A DNA stretch of 64,000 nt from Sipunculus nudus (GCA_026874595.1 CM049307.1:20189079-20253078), one strand, 5' to 3'. Counted from the first letter of the stretch, positions 23,468 through 36,110 are shown. Notes: a model not told the origin generated them from the letters alone. Numbers and translations: made by a program.

Positions 23468-25725
23468 GGGGGGGGGCACCTTGGCACACCCACTTGGCAA
23501 CTTATTCACAATCGTATATACATGTATATATATATATTGAAAATTTTGAAATCTAGTAAAATTATACATTTTTCCTAGAATTAACTATTCTCGGAAAATT
23601 TTGATCTGCGAAACATGAGAAAAGAGTTGCCAAAGTGAAACTTTGGAAAAGGTGAAAAAGGTGTCATATATTGCAAATATAAAGTCCATAATCAGTACAA
23701 TTATAAATTCGTCCTAGAATTTTAATATTCTCGGAAAAATTAAATTGAAAAAAATGAGAAAAGGTGAAAAAAAGTGTGGATTATCTTACACAAATTGTGT
23801 CCATTAGCACTTGTGTCGAAGTTATCTCATGACAAATACAGAAATAATGTCCAAGGTTACTCATGAAGGAATAAAAGCATTAAATTTTATATGAACAAGA
23901 CCCCTCTTTCCATGCTTTAAAATGTATTTTAATCAAAAGCTAACTATGATTTTCACATGCAGTGTTTACATGACATCATATAGTCAGTTATGTCAACTGA
24001 GGGTGTTTTTGCATATGACCAATGAACTTGTCCGCCGTAAGTGGGGCTGGTATGTGGTAAGATATAGTCTGATTTTTCATATTCATAAACAAAATCCTGT
24101 TTCTGAAATAATTTATAAGGTAAATGTTTAATTTTTGTTTTGAAAATGAGGTACATTAATATTATACCCTACAAATTTCCCCTATATTATGTAGGTAATA
24201 ATAATTTTCACAGGAAAAAGAGGTTGACGTGAGATGATGGAATGGACTATAGGATATAGAAAAAAAAGACTTAAAGGTAGGCAAAATGTTTTTTATTTTG
24301 GTCCTCAAGTCAAACAATAGTCTCCGGACTTCTTATATTATGGTTTGCTCGTACTTGGATGTGATAAATATGTCTCCAGGTTCCTGCTGGAGTTATTTTG
24401 ATATTTGCTTAATTTTACATGGACCGGTTCGGTGAAGGAGTTTTTTCTTGTGAATACTCATTAAAGGCTAAACCTAAAAAATGTAGGTTTTTATTTGTCG
24501 GTTTCTTCTGTTGACTTAAAATTTTAATTTTTGTAAACCGAAAATGTTCCTGCCCTACATATAAAAAAATAATCCTGCTTTTGTAGTTAAAATATCTGGT
24601 AGTCTAAAATTTAAGAGTAGGCCCTACCGTAGTACCATAGCGGTTTGAAATAACCCTGTAGATATGTTCATGTGAATAAAAATAGGGTCATTCTGCCATA
24701 TCACTGTGACTATCGCAAAAAGGGACCACGTGTATCGGGGGTGGGGGAGATTCCTGGCTCTGAGTTACGTTTCTAGAGTACGGAGATATTCAGTGAGACG
24801 AGTAATTAAAACTTTGTTCACTCATTTTATGAACGTGGCGTATACGCAAAATCCTTAACAGAAAATAAAGTTAAAATGCACCGGTTTCACATGGTTTATT
24901 TCAATACACATAAGGCATACAAACACAAGACTTGTGAGCCTAGTCATTTGGGATATGCTCATTTCTTCGGCAAATTGGGAGTTTTGTTTATGCCCGTCAT
25001 TAATGGCTGGCTTCCCGACTCTCTAGGGAAATCGGCTGCACCGGTCTGCTTATTTGGACACACGTAGAGTGACCCTATAGTGCGACCTTACACTTCAAAA
25101 ACTACTTTGTTGAATATTAACAGCAAAAACAACATGAATAAGCACGCGTGTATGGTCCTCACCATGATGTCAATCATAAACCATGACTTTAAATGGAATT
25201 ATATAACCCCGTAATGTCCGACCAAATAATTTACTTGATGCCTGTCTGGGCTACCCGGAGTTCAATATGTAATTCATAGTTATTTCCCGCACTAGCTGAT
25301 TCTACTTGAGCTTGTGCTAAAGGTATTTCTGTTTCCTTAAGTAAAAATAACCGAACGTGTTTTTATATGTAAACACACATGTTACCTTTTGTATATTTTA
25401 TCTTAGCTATTTACATACGTGTAATCTGTGGATATATACGGATATCACATTTTCTTCCAGAGGATTTTACTCTGATATCAAAAGATCCCTTCATTTCATA
25501 CACTAGCGTTTACACTGTACGTGCGTCTTTAGTAATGCACACTCGAGGCTTCGTCCGCATCTCCCACTAAAGTGGTCCCACAACGTTATATAAAGGCGGC
25601 ATTAAGCGGTATATATTTAAGTCAGCCCCTTAAACAGGAGGAACTTCATAGTATGATAAATAATAATAATGAGCACGGGCGAGTTTACTGGTATTCACAA
25701 CCATGAACTTTACATGGGCCGGTAA
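21306..25725. other. Intergenic, no gene recognised
   Basis: AT-rich. It contains a (GA)n-to-G20 compound tract at 23435-23476 and many small ORFs without motifs. No exon candidate passed inspection. The 3' untranslated sequence and poly(A) site of the GTPase gene should lie just left of 25726, but no clear AATAAA was found on the minus strand there. Confidence 0.4.
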
Positions 25726-26442
25726 CTAAGATATAGTACAATCGTTCCGGGATGGGTCCCCCGTGTTCTTCACCCTCGGGCGCGTCGCCCGCCTGATGAG
25801 GCTCCGGCTTCGGGACATCGGCTTTTCCACTTCAGGGTCTTTGAGTTTGTCTCGGCGATCAGCCATACGCGAGGCATTAGCGCTAAGCCTTCTCTGTATA
25901 ATGGGCTCTAGCTTGCGCACCTCTGGTATATTGGCCAGCTGCAATAGACGCTGAAATATAGCAACTATACCGCCATTGTCCTTCGCCGATACTTCAACGT
26001 GAGCTCCGGGCATCCCTTGTTCCTGCATCCACTCCGCCACATCATCCGCGTCCACGCGACGCTGGTCTTTAAGATCGCATTTATTACCCACAACTACGCA
26101 GGGTAGCTCCTGGTAGTTAGTCCTCAGTTCCTTGATTTGTTCCCATATCTGTTTTACTTCTTCCAAAGAAACTAAGTCAGTCACGGCGTAAACTAACACA
26201 AAAGCGTGCGCCGTTGATATTGAGAGTCTCCGCATGGCAGGAAATTCCAGGTTGCCTGCAGTGTCCAGAATGTCAACTTTGAGGATGGACCCATTGATGT
26301 TGTATTCTCGCGGGTGCAGCTCCTCCACGGTGGGTCGGTATTTTTCCGGGAAGGTGCCGGTCAAGAACCGATGCACGATGCCTGTCTTGCCGACGTTACC
26401 CGCTCCAAGAAACACCAGCCGGTGTCGCTGCTCCTCGCTCAT
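25726..26442 (-). CDS. Ras-family small GTPase (RASD/DIRAS-like), single coding exon
   Basis: A 238-residue Ras-superfamily GTPase that should bind GTP and act as a membrane-anchored signalling switch. Visible motifs: P-loop GAGNVGKT (13-20), switch I Thr38 within PTVEE, DTAGN (60-64), NKCD (120-123) and SAK (152-154). The C-terminus is extended and basic (RSRSLIRRATRPR) and ends in CTIS, a prenylation box whose final Ser favours farnesylation. The segment FPAMRRLSIS after the DTAG motif is typical of the Dexras/Rhes and Di-Ras groups. These also lack the catalytic Gln, here Asn64, so intrinsic GTP hydrolysis is probably slow. The start chosen is the ATG at 26442 in a good context (GGCGCCATGA). 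The frame is open 21 codons upstream to a splice acceptor, so the 5' untranslated region is probably spliced. The exact subfamily is not certain. Confidence 0.93.
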   Translation of the reverse strand: MSEEQRHRLVFLGAGNVGKTGIVHRFLTGTFPEKYRPTVEELHPREYNINGSILKVDILDTAGNLEFPAMRRLSISTAHAFVLVYAVTDLVSLEEVKQIWEQIKELRTNYQELPCVVVGNKCDLKDQRRVDADDVAEWMQEQGMPGAHVEVSAKDNGGIVAIFQRLLQLANIPEVRKLEPIIQRRLSANASRMADRRDKLKDPEVEKPMSRSRSLIRRATRPRVKNTGDPSRNDCTIS

Positions 26443-26501
26443 GGCGCCGGCCCGATCACTCCCAGGGCCTTCACTCTCGATCCTCTGATAACCGCTACCC
26501 T
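26443..26501 (-). other. 5' part of the GTPase exon after a splice acceptor
   Basis: On the minus strand TTTTAATTACCTTTGCAG, a pyrimidine-rich run ending in AG, lies just upstream of 26501. The exon therefore likely starts at 26501 with 59 nt of 5' untranslated sequence before the ATG. An upstream exon must lie at higher coordinates but was not identified. Confidence 0.65.
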
Positions 26502-26519
26502 GCAAAGGTAATTAAAATA

Positions 26520-28280
26520 CAGATTAGCACAGTAACCACGAATGCTCGGCTTTATCCTAAACCTGACAGCACAACACAAATTATTACACTTCTCTCTGAC
26601 AGTCGCCTGGAGACGAGCAATAATGCTTTTAGCCCAGTTGATTACTTGGGATTATTGTGCACGAAGGACTCTGAGCTTAGCAATAATTAAAGACTGGTAT
26701 GGGGTGTGCAAGTAGTGGACCAGCCAAGGCTAACCTTTGGAAAGCTTTAGGTACAGACGTAGAAACTCTTCTCAGAGAAGCCAGGGAACAGGAAACTTAA
26801 TACCCACTGTTTATTGACGGGAAATCCGCCATGAAGGATCATAATAGTGTCTCATGTGGCAAAATCTTTTCTTAGCTTCGATTTTTATTTTTTTTGTATG
26901 AAAGCCTGTCTTATCCTTAAAATAAAGTTGTATTCACCTGAATGAGTGCTTACCCACACACACATTAGATATTCTAAAAGGATGAGGCGGTCAAGTGGAG
27001 ATAATTGATGGGGTGACCAGCCTTACCAGTTATGGTCAAATTCTCCCCAATGTTTTCTCGTCGTCAACAGGAGGAATTGCATAGATCGCACGTACATATG
27101 GTCCCTTAGGCGTCTCTAATTAGTTTAATTCTTGGGAAATCGTGGCGGGAATGATTGACAATGCAGCACTGTTTTTTCGAAGAAAACTTTTCAACTAACG
27201 CCCCTTGAAAAACTCTTGAATTCTACTTTTACATAGCATGTTAATGTCGGAAGCGATATTATGGTATTACGTGAGTGAATATTATCTCAAGTACACATTT
27301 TAACACACTTTCTTTTACTAGTTATCGTGTTAAGCAATACCACATAAAAAAGGTTTGAGAAGTTACAACAAAAGATTAGTCAGAGACCCGAACCACTGTA
27401 AGGATGAATCATCAAATTTATTGATTTGGCTTACACATCTGTCAATGTTAAAAAACGCACCCCACGTAACCACCCACAACAAAACCTCCCCTAATGCTGA
27501 TGAATAATAAAACAGCCGTATGGAGCAATGAGGTCGCATCCTTTGGATGAAAAAAAAATTAAGGTGATTTAGATAACCTCCATAATTTAATGGACTACTT
27601 ATGGGTGTCAATCTAACCCCCCCCCCCCCCCACACACACACAATTTCAAATTTTCATCCAAAGTCTGTCCCTAATTTTGTTTGCATACCTGCTGACAGAC
27701 AAACCAAATGACCAAATGTTACACTCTCGCCAGGTAAATGAGGTATAATTATACAGAATCTCATATCGGATTTGTATTTTAAAGGTTTAATGATACTTTA
27801 AATTATTCTTTCACATACAACAAACGCACACTTTAAAGGTTCCTAATGTGAACGAAATCTACTTGGATTATTGATTATCCATTGAAATAAAGTTGCTTTA
27901 TTGTACATATAAAATTTATAAGTAATACCCCTTTATATCATTAATTCACCTTCAAGTACACCATAAGCAATATCTGATAAAGGTTTTACTTTGATTGACT
28001 TGTAATTATAATGGCAGGTTTATCTTAAGGTGTCCAGACATGACTAGGTTTTGGACAAACTGATATGATTATTGTCTTATTTTAAGCATATTTTATTCTA
28101 AACTATATAAATTTCATATACGTCGCGATATATCTTAAACAAATATAACTCAAACCTACTTCTAATAACCATGAGAAATGCATCTTATGCAAATTTTAAT
28201 CCAATATGTAAGACCTAAATGACTTTTGGAATTTTTATGAAATTTTCTTGTGTAACTTTTATATTTTATATGTGATGCAT
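26520..28280. other. Intergenic or upstream region of the GTPase gene
   Basis: Expected to hold the promoter and first exon of the minus-strand GTPase gene, but none can be pinpointed. A 15-bp C-run followed by (CA)n lies at 27617-27641. Otherwise AT-rich and featureless. Confidence 0.4.
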
Positions 28281-28860
28281 CTAAAAAAAAGGAGTGTTAT
28301 ATAGTACATGGGCTAGGAAGGGTCACAGTACACCCCCTCTGGGAGTTTATGACATAGGTATTTTTAGATCCCCACTTCCCTGTTAGGCCATTTAAAGACA
28401 ACCGCGTCATTACGCAAAGCACCCACGGACAGGTAGCCTTGACAAGGGGGTAGGTTACGTAAATACTTATAGCTCGCTTAATATTTGACATATTTACTTC
28501 AATTAAACTGTACGTTTATTTACAAATAGTCAGCAAAAGGTACTGATAAAAATAATCATGTATTTTATGTGTTTGTTGATTGTCTAATTAGTTACGATAC
28601 TTAAAACATATCCTGAAAATGTTGATTTAAACGACTTTTTCTTTAAACTTTTCACAACAGAAGTTTGTTTTAGATGATGGTGATATTTTTAAATTTCTAA
28701 TGCATTAATTTATTAGTACTTGACACTCAATCCATTTGATAACATTATGAATATTTGACCATATACACATGCAATGAAAGACCCACTATTAAGTATATTT
28801 TATAGTACCCTTTGTATATAAGGTGAATGTGGTGTTCCATGTTTCTCTCAAGACGCGCTT
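28280..28860 (+). repeat. ~670-bp tandem duplication, unit 1
   Basis: Shares with 28945-29535 the blocks GATCCCC, TAGGCCA, GCCTTGA-AGGGGG, GCTCGCTTAATAT-TGACATAT, AAACTGTA, GATAAAAATAATCATGTA and GGTACCCTTTGTATAT, in order and orientation. No ORF is conserved between units. Confidence 0.8.
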
Positions 28861-28944
28861 GCTTCCCTTATGATATGAATAGTTATTTTTCTGAACTTGA
28901 TGATTTTAATTGGCTTTAATAAAGATGAAAACACAAAAATAATA

Positions 28945-29535
28945 AAAATAGCCATATATATTGTCCATGGGAAAGGTCGAATGCAGTCTCTCTAGGAATT
29001 ATGACAAAGGTATTTTAGATCCCCAAGTATGTGGAGTTAATGAATAAAGATGTTTTCATTGATTTTTTTATACACTACCCTTTTAGGCCAATCAAATACA
29101 CCCGCGGCAACCGGAGGCAGATGGCCTTGATTAGGGGGAAGGGGTGTTGAAACGCTTATGTCTCGCTTAATATATGACATATTCACTTCAAGTAAACTGT
29201 ATTGTATTTGCAAATAGTCCTGAAAAGTCACCGATAAAAATAATCATGTAAGTGTATTATATGTTTTTGTTTATTAAGCGATTAAATTACGACATTAATA
29301 ATATTTCCTGAAAGAATTGCTGAATTTCATGGCCTTTTCATCAAATATATCCCAGTTGGTGTTTTTATAAGATAAAGTAGACATTTCAGCATACATAAAT
29401 TATTGATAATCCCGAAAACTCTTGATTATTTGACGGTATAAACATATAAAATAGTACACATATAATTATATCTCATGGTACCCTTTGTATATTACGTGTA
29501 TAATGTGTTCTTAATTTTTTCTCGATGTACCTCAC
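28945..29535 (+). repeat. ~670-bp tandem duplication, unit 2
   Basis: Second unit, offset about 670 bp, with an extra ~50 bp (29030-29085) absent from unit 1. Divergence is substantial, so the duplication is old or the two copies are separate insertions of one family. Confidence 0.8.
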
Positions 29536-30034
29536 GGTGACGGTTCTGTTTCCATAAATGCTCATTCTTTTGAAAATGAGTGTGTAAACACAAGTAAACA
29601 CTTTCTTTAAGACCATTTTGAATGTATAAGTATATAATGAACTTTTATAAAGAACTTTCTCCATGAATAAGCACTAACCAGTTGTAGGCTTAGCCTTCTG
29701 ACGATTTGGCCTCGGGAAGAAAGACATAACCACATAATTCATATATACTTAAGGATACCTAAAAGTATAGGCCCAGTGCCTCAGGCCAATACAGTACGGG
29801 ATAAGGATTGGTGCCACCACAATTTTCGGACAAGTTTGCAAGTTTCAATTACCATGAATAAATTATTAATTATGGCTTTTACTGCTAATTATTTTATTTT
29901 GTTTTGGTTGATGTTCTCTTTTTCCCTTTATAGTTGTTCTCATGTTGTTGTAACAAATATATTTTGACCAAGCAACATATTCCCGAGCATGGAGGGAAAC
30001 GTTTCGTCTATATATTAGAATAAGTATATGTATC

Positions 30035-30101
<67 letters not shown>

Positions 30102-30264
30102 AAGGGAGTAATTTTGCTTTTTTTTGCCAGGAATATAATTCGTTGGCATATAACCCTTTTGTGGTCATAGTTTCATATTTTGTCTGTTAATTAATAATTT
30201 AAAAGTGCAGTAACATCTAAAACATTTGTGTTATATCGTGTCAATATTTGGTCAATATTTTGTG

Positions 30265-30326
<62 letters not shown>

Positions 30327-30618
30327 ATTACGCAACAAATAATATGGAAGTGCCTGACTGCAAGAGAATATCTTTTTGTATTAGGTGTACATGAATAACA
30401 CTCTGAGAGCGCATACCTTTGCCAAAAAAGTTAGGATCCTGGTTAATCATTCTTGTGTGGCCCGTAAACCCAGGAACTATATTATTTCAATGTGTGAGTA
30501 ATGGCTCAGACTGCCTGAATACAAGTGGTTGAAAAGGTCACAAATATGCTTGGGAACGGGGCATACCTTCTCCTTGTTCGGAAATGTGTACCCTGTCCTA
30601 GTACTATTAAATTACGAT

Positions 30619-30662
<44 letters not shown>

Positions 30663-33180
30663 GGGTCAAGAAAGTATTGCCTTATCTCATAAAAACGAAT
30701 ATTCCTTCAAATTTATACTATAACAATTTTATGTTGATCCAGGTTACCTTTTATATCAAAAAGATATTTCAATTGGTGTTTACCTAACCCTACACAAAAT
30801 GTAATCAAAATCTGTTTATAACTTTTTTAAAGAAATTTTTTTTCGCGTGACTGGGCGCATGCGTACTCTTGGGTAACTTTGTGAATCTTATGAATTATTA
30901 TTTTACTTGAATTTTCACAAATCTCTCTTGCTATATAATCAGTCTATAATATGTAAGTACACATTTCTCACATTCCAGTTGTTTTTAAGGGAGTTCGTTC
31001 CATGTACATTTTATATTTAAATAATTTGTGGCAAATTTCAGTGACTTTCAGTTGATCTTTTATTCAACAAGGAATTCCGCTTTCAATTGAACATATATTC
31101 TTTTCACTTTCAACTGATCTTATATTCAATAAAGAATTTCTCTTTCAATTTATCTTATATTTTCACTTCTTATATTATATATTTTTTATCTTCTAATTGA
31201 TATTGTTTTCAACAAGGAATTTCAGTTTACAAACAACACATGTATATAATTAAAATGTTCAGTCTGTGTCAGTGGTAGGTTATATAAATATATATATAGG
31301 TGCAGATTTTTTAGAATTGATAAGCTATTATTTGAGGATTCGAAAAAAATTTTGAGAAACTAATCCAAGCTGGGACAAATTATGTAACATTTGTTTTCGA
31401 GTTGATCTCTCCCCTTAAACCGGTGATTCCTGTGACCTTTAGCGGTTATATACCCGGTGTCTATTAGCACTTCAGTACACTTGTCCTCTGCTACCTGGAA
31501 ATTATCACACTGGACAGCAGTTAAGGTGATGGTCTAACAGTGCAGAGGTATATTTTACTGATATAGATGGATTCCTCGCTGGGCAGAAATTGCAAACACA
31601 TTACCATGGCACCTAACCTCCTCGCGAAAACACTCAGCGCCACACGGTTATCCAGACAAATTGTGCTATTATAGACCATAAACACCCCACAGAGCTACAC
31701 CTCAGGTGAAAGCATGGATGCCGTGAGAGACTTTTCAACCTGAAGATACAAATTGCCACTTTCACCAGTAAAAAAATATACAAAATGGAGAAATGGAAGT
31801 TCTTTTTTCCCTGAACTAACAAAATTCATCTTTAAAACAGGGCTTTTTGAATTTGTCTCTTTGTTAAATGGATGTATTACGCATTTTAAACTTCTAATAT
31901 TTTACTTTGAAAACGAAGACAAGTCAATAAATGTTCTACAGTTAATTCTAAGACGAAGGATCGAAACGTGTCTTTAATGTGCGCCAAAAAGCCTCATTTT
32001 TCGCACATATTATGCAAACGAAGGACGTACAAAGAATACATTAAATAATATCCTTTTAATTATCAGTTACTTCTGTATACTCTATTTAAATAACATATAT
32101 ATATGTATGTATGTGTGTGTGTGTCTGTGTATAAAGAGAGCTCTACTTGCACTAAGTAGCGGCAGGAGCCCACATAACTGCACTGTCAGCAGTCCTGCGT
32201 TAACCCCTCTTATGTCAAGCATCCTTCAGCTAGGAATAGTAATTCTACAGGGAGGTGAATTTCCGGCTAATTCTGTGTAGATTCCTCAGGCCACCAAGTT
32301 CTTGATTCCATGAAGCACCTCCCTCATTTCGTGATTTCCCACAGGAAACATAAACAAACAGTAATTTTCTGGGCTAAGCTATTTTTAACCAACAGAAGGT
32401 CAGTTGGAAATCGAACATCCCTATCTCCAAACGTTATGTCTTTACAAAACACTGCTTTCCTTTATTATGCTTATCGCCAAGTAAGGGTCTGACTACGCTA
32501 CTTATACTGAAAGTTGTTCTAGAAAAATAAGTCATCTTGCCGGTTATTCTGGAAACCTTTCACCAACTGAATATTCAGTTGACGCCTCGGCCAATATTAG
32601 ACATGTCAACTACAATTATTCTTTAAATATTTTCCTGTACAATGCATAACTTTTTTAATGAAATAAGTATAATTGCTTTTGACAGGTTATGGTTTAAAGG
32701 GTTTTATTTCCGGTTGCTAGCTTCAACAGACTAATGTAATGACTCAAAATATAGGTATTGTTCTTCTGAAATTATTTTACCTGGAATAAAAAACATAAGT
32801 TACATAATTGAAACGTTCTTTGGTTACGCATATCTGGTTCATGTCATCTTTTAAATTATAAGTTTATATGACAAAATACAAACCACAATGAATACAGATT
32901 CGCCCACAAACACTTGAAATAACATATATCTTATTTGTTACACTCAGTCCAGACGAATAAAGAGCCTACTGTTTACATAACACCGTATTTTTCGCCTAAC
33001 ATAAAAAGTGGTAAAGATGGGGGTTTAAAGTCTTATTCACCGAAGATGATATCTAATCCGACTTAACAATTTGCCTTCCATTCCCCCCCCCATGAGAATA
33101 CAGCCCAAGCTGCATGAAACATATTTTATTATAAAAAATGAAATAATAAGGTAACTCTCCTGCTGGTGACGAAAAAACTT
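29536..33180. other. Intergenic with microsatellites
   Basis: Contains (TA)n at about 30034-30096, (AT)n-(TG)n at about 30267-30328 and (TC)n at about 30620-30660. Around 31020-31220 a CTTTCAATTGATCTTATATTCAAC-type unit recurs three to four times. A 22-codon ORF in strong Kozak context (ACCATGG at 31604) is too short to call. Confidence 0.45.
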
Positions 33181-33710
33181 GCATAACTGGGAAACTGGTT
33201 ATACGGTCAAATGGCCAAAACTGCAAGTATAAAGGCGATGGGTCTCGAAACACTGTCGTTCACAAGATCGAGTTCGGCTCTCGAATGGCATGGCTGGGTC
33301 TCCGCTGTGGGGGGGGGGGGGGGGGGGGGGGGGGGGGATGTGGGTTGCTTCTGCCTTTGCGGCTGTGGATACTGTAGCTTTCCTAAAAGGGCACCGGCTC
33401 GGGATGTACGGTGGCGGCCTCATCCGGCTCTCTGCTTGGCTTGGTGTGGCATCGCGTCTGATGGCTCAGAGAACGTGCTTAAGGAGCGCACAGGGCTGAC
33501 GGGGGGGGGGGGGGGGGGGGGGGATGTGGGTTGCTTCTGCCTTTGCGGCTGTGGATGCTGTAGCTACGGTGGCGGCCTCACGCGGCTCTCTGCTTGGCTT
33601 GGTGTGGCATCGCGTCTGTTGGCTCAGAAAACGTGCTTAAGAAGCGCACAGGGCTGAGTTCTTGACCACAGCAACCTGTAGCTGCTCGACGAGCGTAAAC
33701 TTCTTATGGA
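33180..33710 (-). repeat. GC-rich dispersed repeat family Y, copy 1, with poly-G expansions
   Basis: Reverse complement of 57571-57890. Shared blocks include ATGGCCAAAACTGCAAGTAT, CTCGAATGGCATGGCTGGGT, CTTTCCTAAAAGGGCACCGG and TTGGTGTGGCATCGCGTCTG. The part from the G-run to the CACAGGGCTGA end is present twice (33309-33500 and 33501-33658), each time led by a long G tract (29 and 23 bp). Overlapping Gly- and Pro-rich ORFs here are translations of these tracts, not genes. Confidence 0.85.
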
Positions 33711-34006
33711 TGGATGATAACTCTCCAAAACCATAAAATTCTTGATGTTTGAAATTTGCTTATAGAAATTTTAGAAAGTTTCTTCTTAGAATGTGACAAA
33801 TGAAAAAAATCATTCAAATATAAAATTCATTAAAAAAATAAATGCCACTTATATTGCAAAAAATATTTATTTCCACCTTATACTCTATGAAAATATGGTT
33901 TTGCATGTAATACTTAGGATTCAATAATTTACCATATGTATTTGTATGTACATGGACTGTTACACTTCCTCTAATAATAAAACAGATGGGTGTCTTCAGT
34001 TGACAG

Positions 34007-34157
34007 AAAATAAATTTGTGCAGCTTTCAAGAAGATATACTGAGTGTATGCCATTCCAAATGGTGTGAAATCATTTCCCCCATGGCTGCCGCGGTGACAA
34101 TGAACATCCTGCCCCGCCAAGGCCTTGACACCAGCAAGACGATGGTCTATCATCCTG
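34007..34157 (+). CDS. Candidate coding exon with consensus donor, gene unknown
   Basis: A 151-nt stretch between a possible acceptor (TTGACAG ending at 34006) and a perfect donor GTAAGT at 34158. One frame is open throughout and reads KINLCSFQEDILSVCHSKWC, then EIISPMAAAVTMNILPR, then QGLDTSKTMVYHP. An internal ATG at 34082 in good context (CCCCCATGG) could also make this a first coding exon. GC content rises sharply over the second half. I do not recognise the family. A second open stretch at 34177-34257 in another frame reads as a hydrophobic segment and may be related, but it needs a frameshift. The opposite strand is also open, which weakens the call. Confidence 0.35.
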
Positions 34158-34257
34158 GTAAGTCATGGTCCTACAGGTAGCCGGTGTTGATAGTCCAGTA
34201 AGCCCTGCGGCGGCCACTGCTGTCTGGTTTATGGTCATTTGGGACTGTGTTTACAAA

Positions 34258-35767
34258 GTGTGACTCATCTTGAGGAAAATGCCTCCTACATCCGGAACCC
34301 TTCAAGGATATATGAATATTCAAATCTTTTGACGTCACAGATCCTCAGGCGTTGGGGATTTGCAATGGTTCATGATTTGTCCCAGGATATATGCCTCTTC
34401 AGTAGACATAAACATTTTACATATTTCAAACAATTGTCTTTTTTTATACATCAATTGTTACTAAAGATTATCAGTCAAAGGCTCCTCACTATTGTATCAA
34501 GGTCTTCAATTCAGGTGTTATCAAGTTAATGATAAGCCAAGCTCTAAGCTTGAATACACGACTCTTGAGGCATTATAAACATAACATGTCCGTTCCACAC
34601 CCCCTGTCCACCTAAATTTTTGCGATTATCTCTACATAAGACAAATTTGCAAAAAAAAAAAAAAATGCACCAATGTCATAAAGAGGCAAAAGCGTAATTT
34701 TTGGTACCTCCCCTACTAACAATATAAAAATTATTTACTTTACGGCCATGTCTCATATTTATCCATGTTTCATGGCGTCCCTAATATATGGCCATTGTTT
34801 GTCCGCCTTAAATATAGATATAAAGTAATGTGACGTAACAGTGAAGCGCTTGCACGCGGAGAATACAAGTCTGTAAACAAAGGTCGGCAGCTCTTGATAA
34901 TTGGTCCCGTGAATTTTGGTGCCTCTTTAGTACGTCACGTCTATTATGACGTCATCACTATTCCCTGATATGTCCATTACACTGATAAGTGGCAAGATTT
35001 CGCGACTTAAAATGTTTTGAAAATCGAGTCTTTTTCTCATTTCTGTAGTTACAAATGAGTTAACTCCTGTTAAATGTATATTTATGTATTTATATGTGCA
35101 TTCTCATTTTCTATAATGTTTACGTAATAATAATTGTTTTTTTAAAGACTTTTTAATCTTTCATTCATATATATGTTAACTGCGTATTAGTCATGGCCAT
35201 CATTGTTACTATTTTCACAAATAAAACTGATATTTTTCGTTTTCATCTAAGGTCTATTGTCCATGCTATTCATTTTATTCTTAATGGAACAAATTATCTC
35301 AGGTAACCGCTGTTGGTGATCACAGTATGTGCCGCGTTGACGTCACAGGATTCATTTATAAATAAACGAATAACAAATATTCCAGATGGTTCAGGTGAAC
35401 GCGAGTCTAATAGGAGCAATTAAACTTATCACTGGCTCACACTTGATGAAAGTCTAGACTATCCTTGCACTCAAATTGGGCCAAATCACGCCCTCCACAA
35501 GAGAATCATGTTACAGCAGAAGAATAGAAGAACAAGTATGGGGAAAGATTTAATCGAAATATGCAATACATGACACGATACTCAATAAATTAACTTTAGG
35601 TATTGATATAATTACATCCGCATGCAGGGGTTATGTTTCCATCCGTGCCTCTTTGTTGTTTATCTGTTTGTTGGATCTGTTTGTCGGGGCCCATAAATTT
35701 CGATGAGATTCGTGATAAAGGGACGGGGATCCTTTGAGCCTTAGTTAAGGTTTGTGCTCTAGTTGCC
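34258..35767. other. Intergenic, no gene recognised
   Basis: A 96-codon plus-strand ORF (34239-34529) has no motif. AT-rich; no other features recognised. Confidence 0.4.
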
Positions 35768-36110
35768 TCCGCCAAGAGGGTAAACGTTCTTCCCCGTTCA
35801 TGTGTGTGTGTATGTCTGTCCACAATATAACATCATTATGAATGGATTCCCATTACATTTACAGGGTATTTCGGGAATGGGCCAATCAAGAATCTATTAG
35901 ATTTTGGTGTGGATCCGGCCTATTATCCGGACTCAGAAAAACCTTATCATGGAATATTCACATATGCAGAGTCACGTATGTACGCATAAACCTGGGAATA
36001 CGGGCCGAATAAGTGAATGCAAACACCGGTTTGGGTGCATCACACAAAACGAACACCCCACATGACGGTGGCTTGTATCCCCCAGAATGCAGATTTCTAG
36101 TTTTGTATTT
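35768..36110 (+). mobile_element. Dispersed repeat, copy 2 (CCGCGAGGAGG family)
   Basis: Collinear with 12695-12975 and in the same orientation, sharing the TTTCGGGAATGGGCCAAT, TTATCCGGA, TATCATGGAATATTCACA and GCAGATTTCTAGTTTTG-like blocks. Diverged, without ORF. Confidence 0.7.

Noticed and set aside
33199-33657. Gly-rich 148-codon and Pro-rich ORFs
   Set aside because: They arise from poly-G tracts in a dispersed repeat and are not kept in the second copy at 57.6 kb.
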